From Crocosphaera sp. (GTDB lineage Bacteria > Cyanobacteriota > Cyanobacteriia > Cyanobacteriales > Microcystaceae): DNA of 39,457 bases. Position numbers and translations under genes: made by a program. Position 1 is the first letter of the stretch; every line of letters starts with the position of its first letter. Below are positions 9,608 to 17,532 of this stretch, one piece after another. Location: assembly GCA_030065205.1 (NCBI GenBank), contig JASJDN010000038.1, positions 1 to 39,457 of the forward strand. Reading direction: 5' to 3'. The notes under the pieces are model-generated. The model was not told where the DNA came from. It did no database searches and was given only the letters and a program-made list of their open reading frames with translations.

Positions 9608-11068
9608 ATGAGCAACTGGAAACCTGGCACAAGATTACAAAGTGGTCGCTATGAAATTAATAAAGTTTTGGGATATGGAGGGTCAGGTATTACCTATCGT
9701 GCCAAAGAATATCCTCAAGGCCATCCAGTTGCCATTAAAACCCTTAACGCTATTATTCAAAATGAACCTGATTTTAGTAAACATCAAGAACGGTTTATTC
9801 AAGAAGCATTTTGTCTAGCAAAATGTAATCATACCCATGTGATTAAAGTCCATAACGTTTGCCAAGAAGGACAACTTTGGTGTATGGTTATGGATTATAT
9901 TGCAGGAGGAACCATTCGACAATATGTTAATTATAAAAATGGTATCAGTGAAGAAGAAGCACTAAATTATATTCAACAAATTGGCTCAGCTTTAACCTAT
10001 ATTCATGAACAAGGATTTATTCATCGTGACGTTAAACCCGGTAATATTATGCTTCGTAAACGGGATATGCAAGCGATTTTAATTGACTTTGGTTTAGCTA
10101 GAGAATTTGTACAAGATAAAATTCAAACTCACACCAATTCTCGCACCGAATCTTTCGCTCCTTTAGAACAATACGAATTAACAGCTAAACGAGGAGCTTA
10201 CACAGATGTTTATGCTTTAGCAGCCACTTTATACTATGTTCTTACCTTACAGTTGCCCTTCCCTGCCCCCTTTCGTCAACAAGGAGCTACTCTCATTCCT
10301 CCAAAACAGCATAATTCTGACATCAGTGATCCTGTTAATGTTGCTATTCTCCAAGGGATGGAATTACGTCCAGAAAAACGGCCTCAGTCGATTCAAGAAT
10401 GGCTCCAACTCTTAACAGAAAAAACAGTAAAAGTTAATCGAAAAGTTCATTGGAGACACTCGCGACAAGTGAAGCTGAATACTGCTAGACAAGAGCAATT
10501 AGCGGCAGCGACAGCTTCTCAATCTTTGTACACAAACCATCAAAAAGATACAACAATTAAATCGAAAAAAGAAACCAAAACGGCGCAGAATGTCTCAAAA
10601 ATAGTTTCAAGTTCTGCTTCAACAGTTAATTACAAAAAATTAGAAGAATTTTTGAGTACAGGGAATTTAAAAGAAGCGGATCAAGAAACCGCAAAAATTA
10701 TCTTAAGAATCAGCGATCGAGAACAAGCAGGATGGTTAGATAAACATCATGTTGAGAATTTACCCTGTCATGAGTTGAAAATTATTAATCAACTTTGGTA
10801 CGAAGGAAGTAATGGACGCTTTGGCTTTTCAGTACAGAAAAAACTCTATCAAAACTTAGGAGGAAATCAAGAATATGACGCTAAAATTTGGCGTGATTTT
10901 GCCCAAAAAGTAGGCTGGAGACAAAATAAGAATTGGTTATCTTACAAAGACCTCAATTTTAACCTTTGGGCCCCTCAAGGTCATTTACCCATGTTAGGAA
11001 TGCAGTTTTGGGGGTTTACAGGGTGGTTAACCGTATTGATTCATCAATTGAATAACTGTCAAATTTAA
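9608..11068 (+). CDS. Serine/threonine protein kinase fused to GUN4 domain
   Basis: A two-domain signalling protein of 486 aa. The N-terminal half is a Hanks-type kinase with all key motifs: glycine loop VLGYGGSGITYRA, VAIKTL lysine, HRDVKPGN catalytic loop, IDFGLA, and the APLEQY activation-segment end. After a Lys/Ser-rich linker, the last 140 residues form a GUN4 domain (YKKLEEFLSTGNLKEADQET, ELKIINQLWYEGSNGRFGFS, LSYKDLNFNLWAPQGHLP). Free GUN4 binds protoporphyrin IX and stimulates Mg-chelatase, so the fusion may link tetrapyrrole status to phosphorylation; that is inference. The frame extends to a TTG at 9584, but ATG 9608 (MSNWKPGTRLQSGRYEI) is where family members begin. Confidence 0.92.
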   Translation: MSNWKPGTRLQSGRYEINKVLGYGGSGITYRAKEYPQGHPVAIKTLNAIIQNEPDFSKHQERFIQEAFCLAKCNHTHVIKVHNVCQEGQLWCMVMDYIAGGTIRQYVNYKNGISEEEALNYIQQIGSALTYIHEQGFIHRDVKPGNIMLRKRDMQAILIDFGLAREFVQDKIQTHTNSRTESFAPLEQYELTAKRGAYTDVYALAATLYYVLTLQLPFPAPFRQQGATLIPPKQHNSDISDPVNVAILQGMELRPEKRPQSIQEWLQLLTEKTVKVNRKVHWRHSRQVKLNTARQEQLAAATASQSLYTNHQKDTTIKSKKETKTAQNVSKIVSSSASTVNYKKLEEFLSTGNLKEADQETAKIILRISDREQAGWLDKHHVENLPCHELKIINQLWYEGSNGRFGFSVQKKLYQNLGGNQEYDAKIWRDFAQKVGWRQNKNWLSYKDLNFNLWAPQGHLPMLGMQFWGFTGWLTVLIHQLNNCQI

Positions 11069-11097
11069 GTGCAAAGTAACTAATTAGTCCTTATATT

Positions 11098-11126
11098 TTG
11101 AATCGGATCACAATCTTTGGTAAAAT
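11098..11126 (+). promoter_or_regulatory. Sigma70-type promoter for the Psb35-like gene
   Basis: TTGAAT (11098-11103), a 17-nt spacer and TAAAAT (11121-11126) fit a vegetative promoter. Transcription would begin about 25-30 nt before the ATG at 11158. Prediction only. Confidence 0.5.
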
Positions 11127-11157
11127 GAGAGAAACTCAATAAAAGAAGCTGAAAAAA

Positions 11158-11355
11158 ATGAACTTATTAGTAGCAACTGCCGGACAATTCCCTACCTATT
11201 TTGTTATCGTCTATGTCGTCGGTTTCATTGCTGCCGTCACCATTGGTTCCATTGCTTGGTATAATTCCAAACGTCCGGCTGGCTGGGAAAATGCAGAAAA
11301 GCCCGATTATATCCCTGATGTAGAATCAGATAATCAAAAGGATAACCAGTCATAA
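11158..11355 (+). CDS. psb35: Psb35-like small thylakoid membrane protein
   Basis: A 65-aa protein with one hydrophobic span (YFVIVYVVGFIAAVTIGSIAWY, about residues 14-35), then NSKRPAGWENAEKPDYIPDV and an acidic tail. Size, single helix and the conserved RPAGWE..ERPDYIP-like segment resemble what I recall of cyanobacterial Psb35 (Ssl2148 in Synechocystis), reported to stabilise the CP47 assembly module of photosystem II. I assign this from memory of the family, not from a search, so the symbol is tentative. It has its own predicted promoter and lies between kinase-GUN4 and a TPR gene. Confidence 0.6.
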   Translation: MNLLVATAGQFPTYFVIVYVVGFIAAVTIGSIAWYNSKRPAGWENAEKPDYIPDVESDNQKDNQS

Positions 11356-11405
11356 ATTAGTCCATTGAACGATAAAAAACATTGAATCATCCCTAAATTA
11401 AGATC

Positions 11406-11873
11406 GTGAAGTCTTCAAAAATTACCCAGCTATTACAAGACTTAAAAGAAACCGATGAAGTAGCCCGACAAAGGGCTACCTCTGAACTATGGCAACTATG
11501 GTTTGCCCAAAAAGGAGAAATGGGTCGGGAATTATTAAAGCGATCGCAATTTTTTTTAGAAATAGGGAATTTTCAAAAATCCGAAGAAATTTTAACAGAA
11601 ACAATCAACAATTATCCTGATTTTGCTGAAGCTTGGAATCGAAGGGCTGTCCTTTATTTTGCTCAAGAAAAATACGAACAATCCAAACAAGATTGTCAAA
11701 AAGTTATTCAATTAATCCCCTACCATTTTGGGGCTTTACATGGTTTAGGACTCTGCTTATTAGCGTTGGGAGACTACCGAGAGGCGATCGCCGCTTTTCG
11801 TCAAGCTTTAGAGATTCAACCCCATGCTTTAATCAATCAAAAGTTAATTTTAGAATGTACAGCGTTGCTTTAA
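11406..11873 (+). CDS. TPR-repeat protein
   Basis: A 155-aa soluble protein with about three tetratricopeptide repeats (GNFQKSEEILTETINNYPDFAEAW; EKYEQSKQDCQKVIQLIPYH; GDYREAIAAFRQALEIQP), each showing the usual W/G/A/P spacing. TPRs form a scaffold for protein partners, and there is no catalytic domain. The start is a GTG at 11406. It follows the Psb35-like gene by 50 bp on the same strand. TPR proteins often help photosystem assembly in cyanobacteria, but nothing here proves that role. Confidence 0.85.
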   Translation: MKSSKITQLLQDLKETDEVARQRATSELWQLWFAQKGEMGRELLKRSQFFLEIGNFQKSEEILTETINNYPDFAEAWNRRAVLYFAQEKYEQSKQDCQKVIQLIPYHFGALHGLGLCLLALGDYREAIAAFRQALEIQPHALINQKLILECTALL

Positions 11874-11928
11874 GATATGCTTATGTTCTTTTCTTAAGTT
11901 TCTTGACCAAGGCTTCTGCCACGTTAAC

Positions 11929-12082
11929 GGCAGGAGGCAGGGGGTAGGAGGAATATCCTTCATCCCTTCCCCCCTCATGGTACAAGCCCCGTCTTTTAAG
12001 ACGGAAAGGGTTTGGTGAGAGTACAAGCTCCCACCAAACAAGAAACCTGCTGCCTTCTGCCTTTCAACTCCTGCCTCCTTTT
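11929..12082. repeat. GGAGGCAGG repeats with an IS200/IS605-like hairpin
   Basis: GGCAGGAGGCAGGGGG at 11929-11944 and its complement TCCTGCCTCCTTTT at 12069-12082 frame a stretch containing the hairpin CCGTCTT-TT-AAGACGG at 11989-12004. AAGCCCCGTCTTTTAAGACGG is reminiscent of subterminal hairpins of cyanobacterial IS200/IS605 elements. No tnpA or tnpB remains, so at most this is a scar. Confidence 0.5.
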
Positions 12083-12084
12083 GA

Positions 12085-12276
12085 CTATTGTCCAGCACAG
12101 GGATCAGCTTTACTGGCACAGGGGTCAGCTTTTCCAGCACAAGGATCACTTTCTACTGATTCCGCTTTCCCAGCACAGGGATCGGTTTTACCAGCACAAG
12201 GGGTACCACAACCGACAACCATCCCCAAACTTAATAGAGACGTTGTTGCTAAGAGTGTTACATATTTTAGTTTCAT
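12085..12276 (-). CDS. Tiny lipoprotein with PCAGK repeats
   Basis: A 63-aa protein. MKLKYVTLLATTSLLSLGMVVGC is a lipoprotein signal with lipobox V-V-G-C at about residue 23, so a mature chain of only about 41 residues would be lipid-anchored. The mature part is almost entirely built from five PCA(G/S)(K/Q) units, mostly DPCAGKA: one Cys per unit, alternating acidic and basic residues, no aromatics. Regularly spaced Cys suggests metal binding or disulfide cross-linking in the periplasm; that is inference. It is divergent from the cupin gene (96-bp gap). I do not recognise a named family. Confidence 0.75.
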   Translation of the reverse strand: MKLKYVTLLATTSLLSLGMVVGCGTPCAGKTDPCAGKAESVESDPCAGKADPCASKADPCAGQ

Positions 12277-12372
12277 GATTAAATTCCTCTCAACTATCTT
12301 ATAGCTAGATATTTGCTGATCATTGTAAAAGAATTCCCTTAAAATAGTCTAAAAATTGCCTGAGAATTTTCG

Positions 12373-12984
12373 ATGAATTACCAAGACTGGTTAGTTAGGG
12401 AAGATGGTTTATGCGAACAATGTCAGTTATCTGATGATTGGGAATGGACAGATAAGACCTATCGGCTTTATCGATTTTTAACAGATTTAGAGGATATTTT
12501 AGAACAAACTCAAGATGAAGAGCAAATTCTCTTGAGAGTTCGTCCGTTAGTCCGCCGTTTATTGACTAGCTCTTATTGGATACAGGGAGAATATCGATGG
12601 CCCAATGCTCAACAAGGATGGTCTGTGGTCAACTTGTACGATGAATTAAATTTTGACCTTACGATACAAATGGTTGCTTGGCTACCCGGACAAGTGTCTA
12701 AGATTCACAATCATGGAACCTGGGGAATGGTAGCAGTGATAGATGGAGTCGAAAAAAATACGTTTTGGCGACGAAAATCTCAGACACCAACTTCTGACCA
12801 GATTGAAAAGGTAGGAGAACAACACATTTCTTCTGGGGATATTATTTGTTTTACTCCTTCAGCTATTCATTCTATTGAGGTCATTGGAGAAGAACCGGTT
12901 GTTAGTTTTAACCTTTATGGCCGAACTAACTACAAACAACGATGGGAATTTGATCCTTTAACCAATACAGCTAAAAACTTTTAA
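12373..12984 (+). CDS. Cupin protein, cysteine dioxygenase-like
   Basis: A 203-aa double-stranded beta-helix protein related to type I cysteine dioxygenases and the COG5553 predicted metal-dependent enzymes. The first cupin motif is KIHNHGTWGMVAVIDGVEKNT (two His and a downstream acidic residue), and the second is SGDIICFTPSAIHSIE, supplying the third His. The expected Fe(II) triad of three His is therefore present. Substrate may be a small thiol, but this is not shown. The stop overlaps by 4 nt the stop of the convergent SDR gene. Confidence 0.8.
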   Translation: MNYQDWLVREDGLCEQCQLSDDWEWTDKTYRLYRFLTDLEDILEQTQDEEQILLRVRPLVRRLLTSSYWIQGEYRWPNAQQGWSVVNLYDELNFDLTIQMVAWLPGQVSKIHNHGTWGMVAVIDGVEKNTFWRRKSQTPTSDQIEKVGEQHISSGDIICFTPSAIHSIEVIGEEPVVSFNLYGRTNYKQRWEFDPLTNTAKNF

Positions 12985-13769
12985 TTAGGTTTAAATTGTT
13001 TTTCTATGGCATTCAGTAAAAATTCTCGAGGAAATAAACGAGACGCATTCACAATAAGATTATTCATAATTTTCCCTGTTACTACGTTGGATTTATGATT
13101 ATCTAAAGCGTTAAGGGCATCCCGAACCACCTCTTCTGCTGAGGTTAAACTGCTATTATTCTTATTCTCAAAACTCTGAGGAAACCGGGCTGCTTCAAAG
13201 AAATTTGATTCCGTCGGTCCTGGACATAACGCTAAACATTTAATCCCTTTATCCTTATTTTCTGCCCATAACGCTTCTGTAAAACTCAAAACAAACGCTT
13301 TTGTGGCTGAGTAGGTTGATAAATAGGGTAACGCTTGAAAACCAGCCAGAGAAGCCACATTTATAATACTGCCTTCCCCTCGTTGCTGCATCTCAGATAA
13401 AAATAAATGGGTTAACTCCACCAAAACCGTTACATTGAGTTGAATCATTTCTAACTGTCGAGATAAGTCCCGTTCAGCAAACGGTCCATAATCCCCGAAA
13501 CCAGCGTTATTAATCAATAAATCCACCGATAATCCCTTATCTTGAACCCGATCATAGACTTTTTGCGCCGCCTGAGGTTCGGTTAGATCCTGTACAATGA
13601 CCTCAACATGGATAGATGTCTTTTCCTGTAACTGTTTAGCTAATCTATAGAGTTTATCGTGAGAGCGGGCAACTAAAATGAGATGAGTATGACAAGTGGC
13701 TAATTCTTCAGCAAATGCTTGTCCAATACCTGAAGATGCGCCAGTAATCAGAGCTGTTTTGGTTACCAT
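12981..13769 (-). CDS. Short-chain dehydrogenase/reductase
   Basis: Classical SDR of 262 aa: cofactor loop TGASSGIGQAF (residues 9-19), VARS after beta-2 suggesting NADP(H), INNAGFGDYG, catalytic Ser in INVASLAGF and YSATK (Tyr and Lys). The PG motif is present (LCPGPTESNF). DltE/YqjQ-type SDRs look similar. The start is ATG at 13769. Upstream, 31-45 bp from the start, is a perfect palindrome with arms GTTACAA and TTGTAAC that may be an operator. Substrate unknown. Confidence 0.93.
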   Translation of the reverse strand: MVTKTALITGASSGIGQAFAEELATCHTHLILVARSHDKLYRLAKQLQEKTSIHVEVIVQDLTEPQAAQKVYDRVQDKGLSVDLLINNAGFGDYGPFAERDLSRQLEMIQLNVTVLVELTHLFLSEMQQRGEGSIINVASLAGFQALPYLSTYSATKAFVLSFTEALWAENKDKGIKCLALCPGPTESNFFEAARFPQSFENKNNSSLTSAEEVVRDALNALDNHKSNVVTGKIMNNLIVNASRLFPREFLLNAIEKQFKPN

Positions 13770-13799
13770 TATGATTACAATCTAAAAGGAGTTACTATT

Positions 13800-13814
13800 G
13801 TTACAAATTGTAAC
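13800..13814. promoter_or_regulatory. Palindrome GTTACAA-A-TTGTAAC, possible operator
   Basis: A perfect 7+1+7 inverted repeat in the divergent intergenic region between the SDR gene and the LptF/LptG-like gene. Its size suits a dimeric HTH regulator. No regulator is assigned. Confidence 0.4.
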
Positions 13815-13900
13815 GTAAACAAGGAGAAAAAATCTAGCGATTAAGTTAACTGAATAACTTGTGCAACTCACCTTTTCCCTATCCGTCAGTAACATTATGA

Positions 13901-15106
13901 ATGATGCCCCGAAAACCCATGCCCATGAAAGTCAATAACTACTTCGGTCGCTTTCTAAGATTGCGGTGGGGTGGTTGGTCTTTATCCTTGATGGATCGTT
14001 ATATTGCCTCACAATTGATTGGCCCGTTACTGTTTTCTGTGGGTTTAGTGTCTGTGTTGGGGGTTGCTATTGGTTACTTATCAGATTTGGCGGATAAGGT
14101 GGTAGATGCTAATTTGCCTTTAATACAAGCCTCAGAAATCTTACTGTTGAAGGTGCCAGAGTTTACCGCCTATGCTTTGCCTATTTCGGTGATGTTAAGC
14201 ACCTTATTAACCTATGGACGGTTGAGTAGTGACAGCGAATTAATTGCGTTTCGAGGCTGTGGGGTCAGTCTATATCGTCTCATTATTCCGGCGGTAGTGA
14301 TGAGTTTGGTGGTTACCGGGGTGACGTTTTTGGTGAGTGAATTAGTCGTTCCGGCGGCTAATTATCGCGCGACAGCAATTTTAGTCGAATATTTACAAGA
14401 AGAACATCCCTATTGGCAGAATAAAGACATTTTTTACCCTGATTATGAACAGGTGGTGTTACCAAATGGAGACAAAGAAAAGCGATTAAAACATTTATTT
14501 TTTGCCGAACAATTTGATGGTCAAAATCTGAAAACTTTAACGGTTTTAGAGTGGTTAGAAGAACGATTAAATCGTATTGTGGTGTCAGATTCAGCTACCT
14601 GGAATGGCCAGGAAGAAACTTGGGATTTTTTCAACGGAACCATTTATCAATTAGCCCCTGATGCCTCTTATAAAGAAGCTTACCCGTTTGAACACCGACA
14701 ATTACCTTTAACGAAAGCAGCTTTTGAATTTGCCCTACAAGGCCGTGATCCCTACGAAATGAATATTATTCAGGCTAGGCAATATATGAAAATTTTAAAG
14801 ATGATGGGAGATGATAAAAAGTTAAGGATGTTTCAGGTAAGAATTCAACAAAAATTGGCTTTTCCTTTTATTTGTGTCGTGTTTGGAGTCATTGGTTCGG
14901 CGTTGGGGTCAACCCCTCAACAAATGAGTCGGGCAACGGGTTTTGGCTTAAGTGTGGTGATTATTTTTAGTTATTATTTATTGGGCTTTTTGATTGGGAG
15001 TTTGGGTCTAATGGGCTTAATTTCCCCAGTCTTAGCGGGTTGGTTACCTAATCTTCTGGGGTTAGGGATGGGCGGTTGGTTACTGTATCGTTTCGCTGAA
15101 TCATAA
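13901..15106 (+). CDS. LptF/LptG family permease
   Basis: A 401-aa inner-membrane protein of the LptF/LptG (YjgP/YjgQ) family, which with an LptB-type ATPase pulls lipopolysaccharide out of the membrane. MDRYIASQLIGPLLFSVGLVSVLG starts helix 1; PELTAYALPISVMLSTLLTYGRLSSDSELIAFRGCG is in place (with PEFTAY at its start), a periplasmic beta-jellyroll lies between about residues 150 and 320, and three helices follow. Cyanobacteria often carry a single such gene rather than a pair. ATGs at 13901, 13904, 13919 and 13925 could start it; the conserved part begins near LMDRYI. Confidence 0.9.
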   Translation: MMPRKPMPMKVNNYFGRFLRLRWGGWSLSLMDRYIASQLIGPLLFSVGLVSVLGVAIGYLSDLADKVVDANLPLIQASEILLLKVPEFTAYALPISVMLSTLLTYGRLSSDSELIAFRGCGVSLYRLIIPAVVMSLVVTGVTFLVSELVVPAANYRATAILVEYLQEEHPYWQNKDIFYPDYEQVVLPNGDKEKRLKHLFFAEQFDGQNLKTLTVLEWLEERLNRIVVSDSATWNGQEETWDFFNGTIYQLAPDASYKEAYPFEHRQLPLTKAAFEFALQGRDPYEMNIIQARQYMKILKMMGDDKKLRMFQVRIQQKLAFPFICVVFGVIGSALGSTPQQMSRATGFGLSVVIIFSYYLLGFLIGSLGLMGLISPVLAGWLPNLLGLGMGGWLLYRFAES

Positions 15107-15134
15107 CAACTTCATACTGAATCCTTATTTGTTG

Positions 15135-15199
15135 ATTGTCATTGCGAGGGGTGCAGCACTACCATAGCCTAATTTTTTGCCATTATCCCCCAAAGCAAT
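15135..15199. repeat. TCATTGCGAGG/GAAGCAATC repeat, copy 1
   Basis: Starts GATTGTCATTGCGAGG and ends CAAAGCAATCTCT. The element is about 65 bp. It recurs in whole or in inverted pairs at 15308-15446, 18793-18862 and 27602-27720. Non-coding. Confidence 0.75.
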
Positions 15200-15220
15200 C
15201 TCTATTTTTCTGGTTCAACT

Positions 15221-15291
15221 AAAATGGTGGGTTACGACGGATTGTTATCTTCCTGTAATAACCTGAATTATAGCCGTCTAACCCACCCTAC
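15221..15291 (+). repeat. MITE-like element, copy B
   Basis: Begins AAAATGGTGGGTTACGACGG and ends CCGTCTAACCCACCCTAC. Nearly identical to copy D at 32913-32983; the short flanks (TTCAAC before, TAATGC after) also match copy D, so the true element may be a little longer. Confidence 0.85.
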
Positions 15292-15307
15292 CTTAATGCA
15301 CTAAATA

Positions 15308-15446
15308 GTCATTGCGAGGGGTAACATAAACAGTAAGCTTTGATTGTTACTAAAAATACCCCGAAGCAATCTACCATAGACATAGAGATTGCTTCTTTTC
15401 ACTGTGGTTAGGACGTTACAGAGATTCCTCGTTCCTCGCAATGACA
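15308..15446. repeat. TCATTGCGAGG/GAAGCAATC repeat, inverted pair
   Basis: Two elements head to head: GTCATTGCGAGGGG ... CCGAAGCAATC at the left, then GAGATTGCTTC ... CCTCGCAATGACAT at the right. As a whole it is a 139-bp imperfect palindrome able to form a long hairpin between lptF-like and the transposase relic. Confidence 0.75.
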
Positions 15447-15511
15447 TATTCTCAGTAGATCACAAAGTCGGTTTGAGACAAGCGATCGCCACCAAAAATC
15501 ATAAGTTTTAA

Positions 15512-16112
15512 TTATGTAGCAGGAGAAGGAAAAGGTAAAATATCATTGATGGGAATATAAACATCTTTGACTGTGCCAAAAATTTGGTCAACAGCTTGGC
15601 GTAAAAAAGAGAGCATCTGTTTTAAAGGAAACTTATCACGGTAAATTAACCGTCCTCCCTGTCTAGGTTGACTAACTTTTCGCCAAAGAAAGTTAACCCA
15701 AATATTGACAAGAAGAAAAGAAATACCAACAAATAGAAGCCTGATAATAGGGGTTTTAGTCGTCGTCCTAATCCGACAAGAATTTTTTAGTCGATAGCTA
15801 CTTTCAACCCCAAAACGCCGACGGTAACTTTCTCGAATATGTGATAAACTGGTTTTGACTTTATGAAGGACATAGACTAAATATTCGACTCCATTTTTGC
15901 CTCTTTTTCCTTTTCTATATCGACCAACAATTCCATTGTTCAAAGGTAACAATTTTTCCTGGTTTACTGGACATGGTATAATAAGTTTTATAGCTTTTCT
16001 TTCCCTTAATTGGCGGTCTCGCTCCGCGAGTGCTGCCGCACCGCAGGGACAAATTTTCCCTCTCTCGAAGGGACTTTGCGATCTACTGAGTTTCCTAACT
16101 TGGCATTTTACT
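15512..16112 (-). pseudogene. Truncated transposase (ISH3/IS4-like), C-terminal part
   Basis: The minus frame open from about 16112 to the stop at 15512 encodes the C-terminal part of a DDE transposase. RRRFGVESSYRLKNSCRIRT carries the catalytic Glu region, followed by RLLFVGISFLLVNIWVNFLW, a pattern I associate with ISH3-type elements of cyanobacteria. Residues such as RERKAIKLIIPCPV continue the homology upstream of a TTG at 15952. Farther upstream, near 16012-16050, an in-frame GC-rich insert encodes CPCGAAALAER and looks like a short repeat. The N-terminal half with the Asp residues is missing, and no terminal inverted repeats were found, so it is dead. Confidence 0.75.
16012..16050. repeat. 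Small GC-rich hairpin repeat inside the transposase relic
   Basis: A 39-bp GC-rich patch in AT-rich surroundings with CTCGC-TCC-GCGAG and TGCGGTGCGGCA-like arms. It resembles the short dispersed hairpin repeats of cyanobacteria and is inserted in frame. Confidence 0.45.
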
Positions 16113-16266
16113 GCTTAATTTTACACGCTAAGTTCGGTAAAACCGAATTTCTAGTAACTATTGATGCAAATGATACCGTTAATGTAACCTATATCGTGCG
16201 TTATCAGTCTTAGAATTGAACAACAGTCCTATATACTGAATGACATAACAATCAGATATAACGATT

Positions 16267-17484
16267 ATGAGACTTTCAGATCATCTTAAAATGGCCACAT
16301 CTTCCCTTTTGTCCCATAAACTGCGTAGTAGTTTAACCATGTTAGGGATTATGATTGGTAATGCTTCTGTTATTAGCATGGTTGCAGTGGGCGAAGGGGC
16401 CAGACAAGCAACTGCAGAACAATTTCAAGCATTAGGACCCAATGTTTTATTCGTTGGTTTATCATCGACTCGTGTGAGCCGAACATTATCATCAGAATCT
16501 AAACCTCTTCTCCTCGAAGACGCAGAAGCGATGGAGACATTAATCCCTGATTTAACTCATATTTCGCCAGAAATTCATATCAATCAATTAATTAGTTATC
16601 AAGATAAAGTTCTCAATAATTCTATTATTGGCACAACCCCTGACTATCTTACCGTCAGATATTATGAAATAGAACAAGGCCGTTTTATCAATAATATTGA
16701 TGTACGACGAAATAAACGGGTTGTCGTTTTAGGAGCAGAAATTACTGAAAAATTATTTAAGAATAAAAATCCCATTGGTCAACAAATTAGAATTAAAAAT
16801 AACAGCTTTGAAGTGATTGGTACATTAGCTAAGAAAGGCTCTTTATTTGACTCGAATCAAGATAATAAAGTGGTTGTTCCTATTACCACTGCTCAACATC
16901 AATTAAGAGGCGGGAATTCTCCCTATGGTATCTCATTAAATACGATTGCTTTACTAGCAAAAGATCAACAGAGTGTAGATACGGTTAAGTTTCAAGTTCA
17001 AAATTTAATGTTATTACGTCATGGAACGACTCGAGAAAACGATATTAAGATTTTTTCTCAAAATTCTCTCCTCAATATGGCAAAAAAAACTAACGCGGGA
17101 TTAAAGCAAATGTTAGGAGCGATCGCTATTATTTCTTTATTGGTGGGTGGTATAGGAATTATGAATATTATGTTGGTTTCTGTGAAAGAAAGAACGGAAG
17201 AAATTGGACTCAGAAAAGCATTAGGAGCCTCCCCAAAAGACATTTTAGGACAATTTGTCTTAGAGTCTATTTTGTTAGCAACCTGTGGCAGTATTATCGG
17301 CATTACTGTTGGTTTGAGTGGGGTAATTATTGCTGATCTTTTCTTCTCTTTGGCAACAAGCATCTCTATTCCATCTGTGATTATTTCTGTTAGTATTTCT
17401 GGTAGTGTGGGTTTATTTTTTGGTGTTTTTCCTGCTCAACAAGCAGCAAAACTAGATCCCATTATTGCTCTCAAGAATTATTAA
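16267..17484 (+). CDS. MacB-like ABC transporter permease
   Basis: A 405-aa FtsX/MacB-type permease: N-terminal helix after the amphipathic start (SSLLSHKLRSSLTMLGIMIGNASVISMVAVGEGA split over residues 13-47), a MacB periplasmic core domain (about 48-240), then three helices including SLLVGGIGIMNIMLVSV and the ERTEEIGLRKALGA coupling segment. Such permeases work with a separate LolD/MacB-type ATPase and an HlyD-like adaptor to export peptides or lipids. Neither partner is adjacent; upstream is transposase debris, downstream thiD. Partners may be elsewhere or have been lost. Substrate unknown. Confidence 0.9.
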   Translation: MRLSDHLKMATSSLLSHKLRSSLTMLGIMIGNASVISMVAVGEGARQATAEQFQALGPNVLFVGLSSTRVSRTLSSESKPLLLEDAEAMETLIPDLTHISPEIHINQLISYQDKVLNNSIIGTTPDYLTVRYYEIEQGRFINNIDVRRNKRVVVLGAEITEKLFKNKNPIGQQIRIKNNSFEVIGTLAKKGSLFDSNQDNKVVVPITTAQHQLRGGNSPYGISLNTIALLAKDQQSVDTVKFQVQNLMLLRHGTTRENDIKIFSQNSLLNMAKKTNAGLKQMLGAIAIISLLVGGIGIMNIMLVSVKERTEEIGLRKALGASPKDILGQFVLESILLATCGSIIGITVGLSGVIIADLFFSLATSISIPSVIISVSISGSVGLFFGVFPAQQAAKLDPIIALKNY

Positions 17485-17532
17485 TTTAGTAAAAACTGTT
17501 ATCATAGTCAAGGTAATTATTATCAATGAAGA

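Noticed and set aside
11850-12278. Two overlapping frames of 88 and 99 aa around the repeats and opposite the lipoprotein
   Set aside because: They run through dispersed repeats; the minus-strand 63-aa lipoprotein with signal and lipobox explains the coding signal better.
15897-16213. Plus-strand frames of 73 and 67 aa
   Set aside because: Antisense to the transposase relic and carrying the GC-rich hairpin repeat; no protein-like features.
17485-17532. TPP riboswitch before thiD
   Set aside because: Only 48 bp lie between the genes and no THI-box motifs are present.
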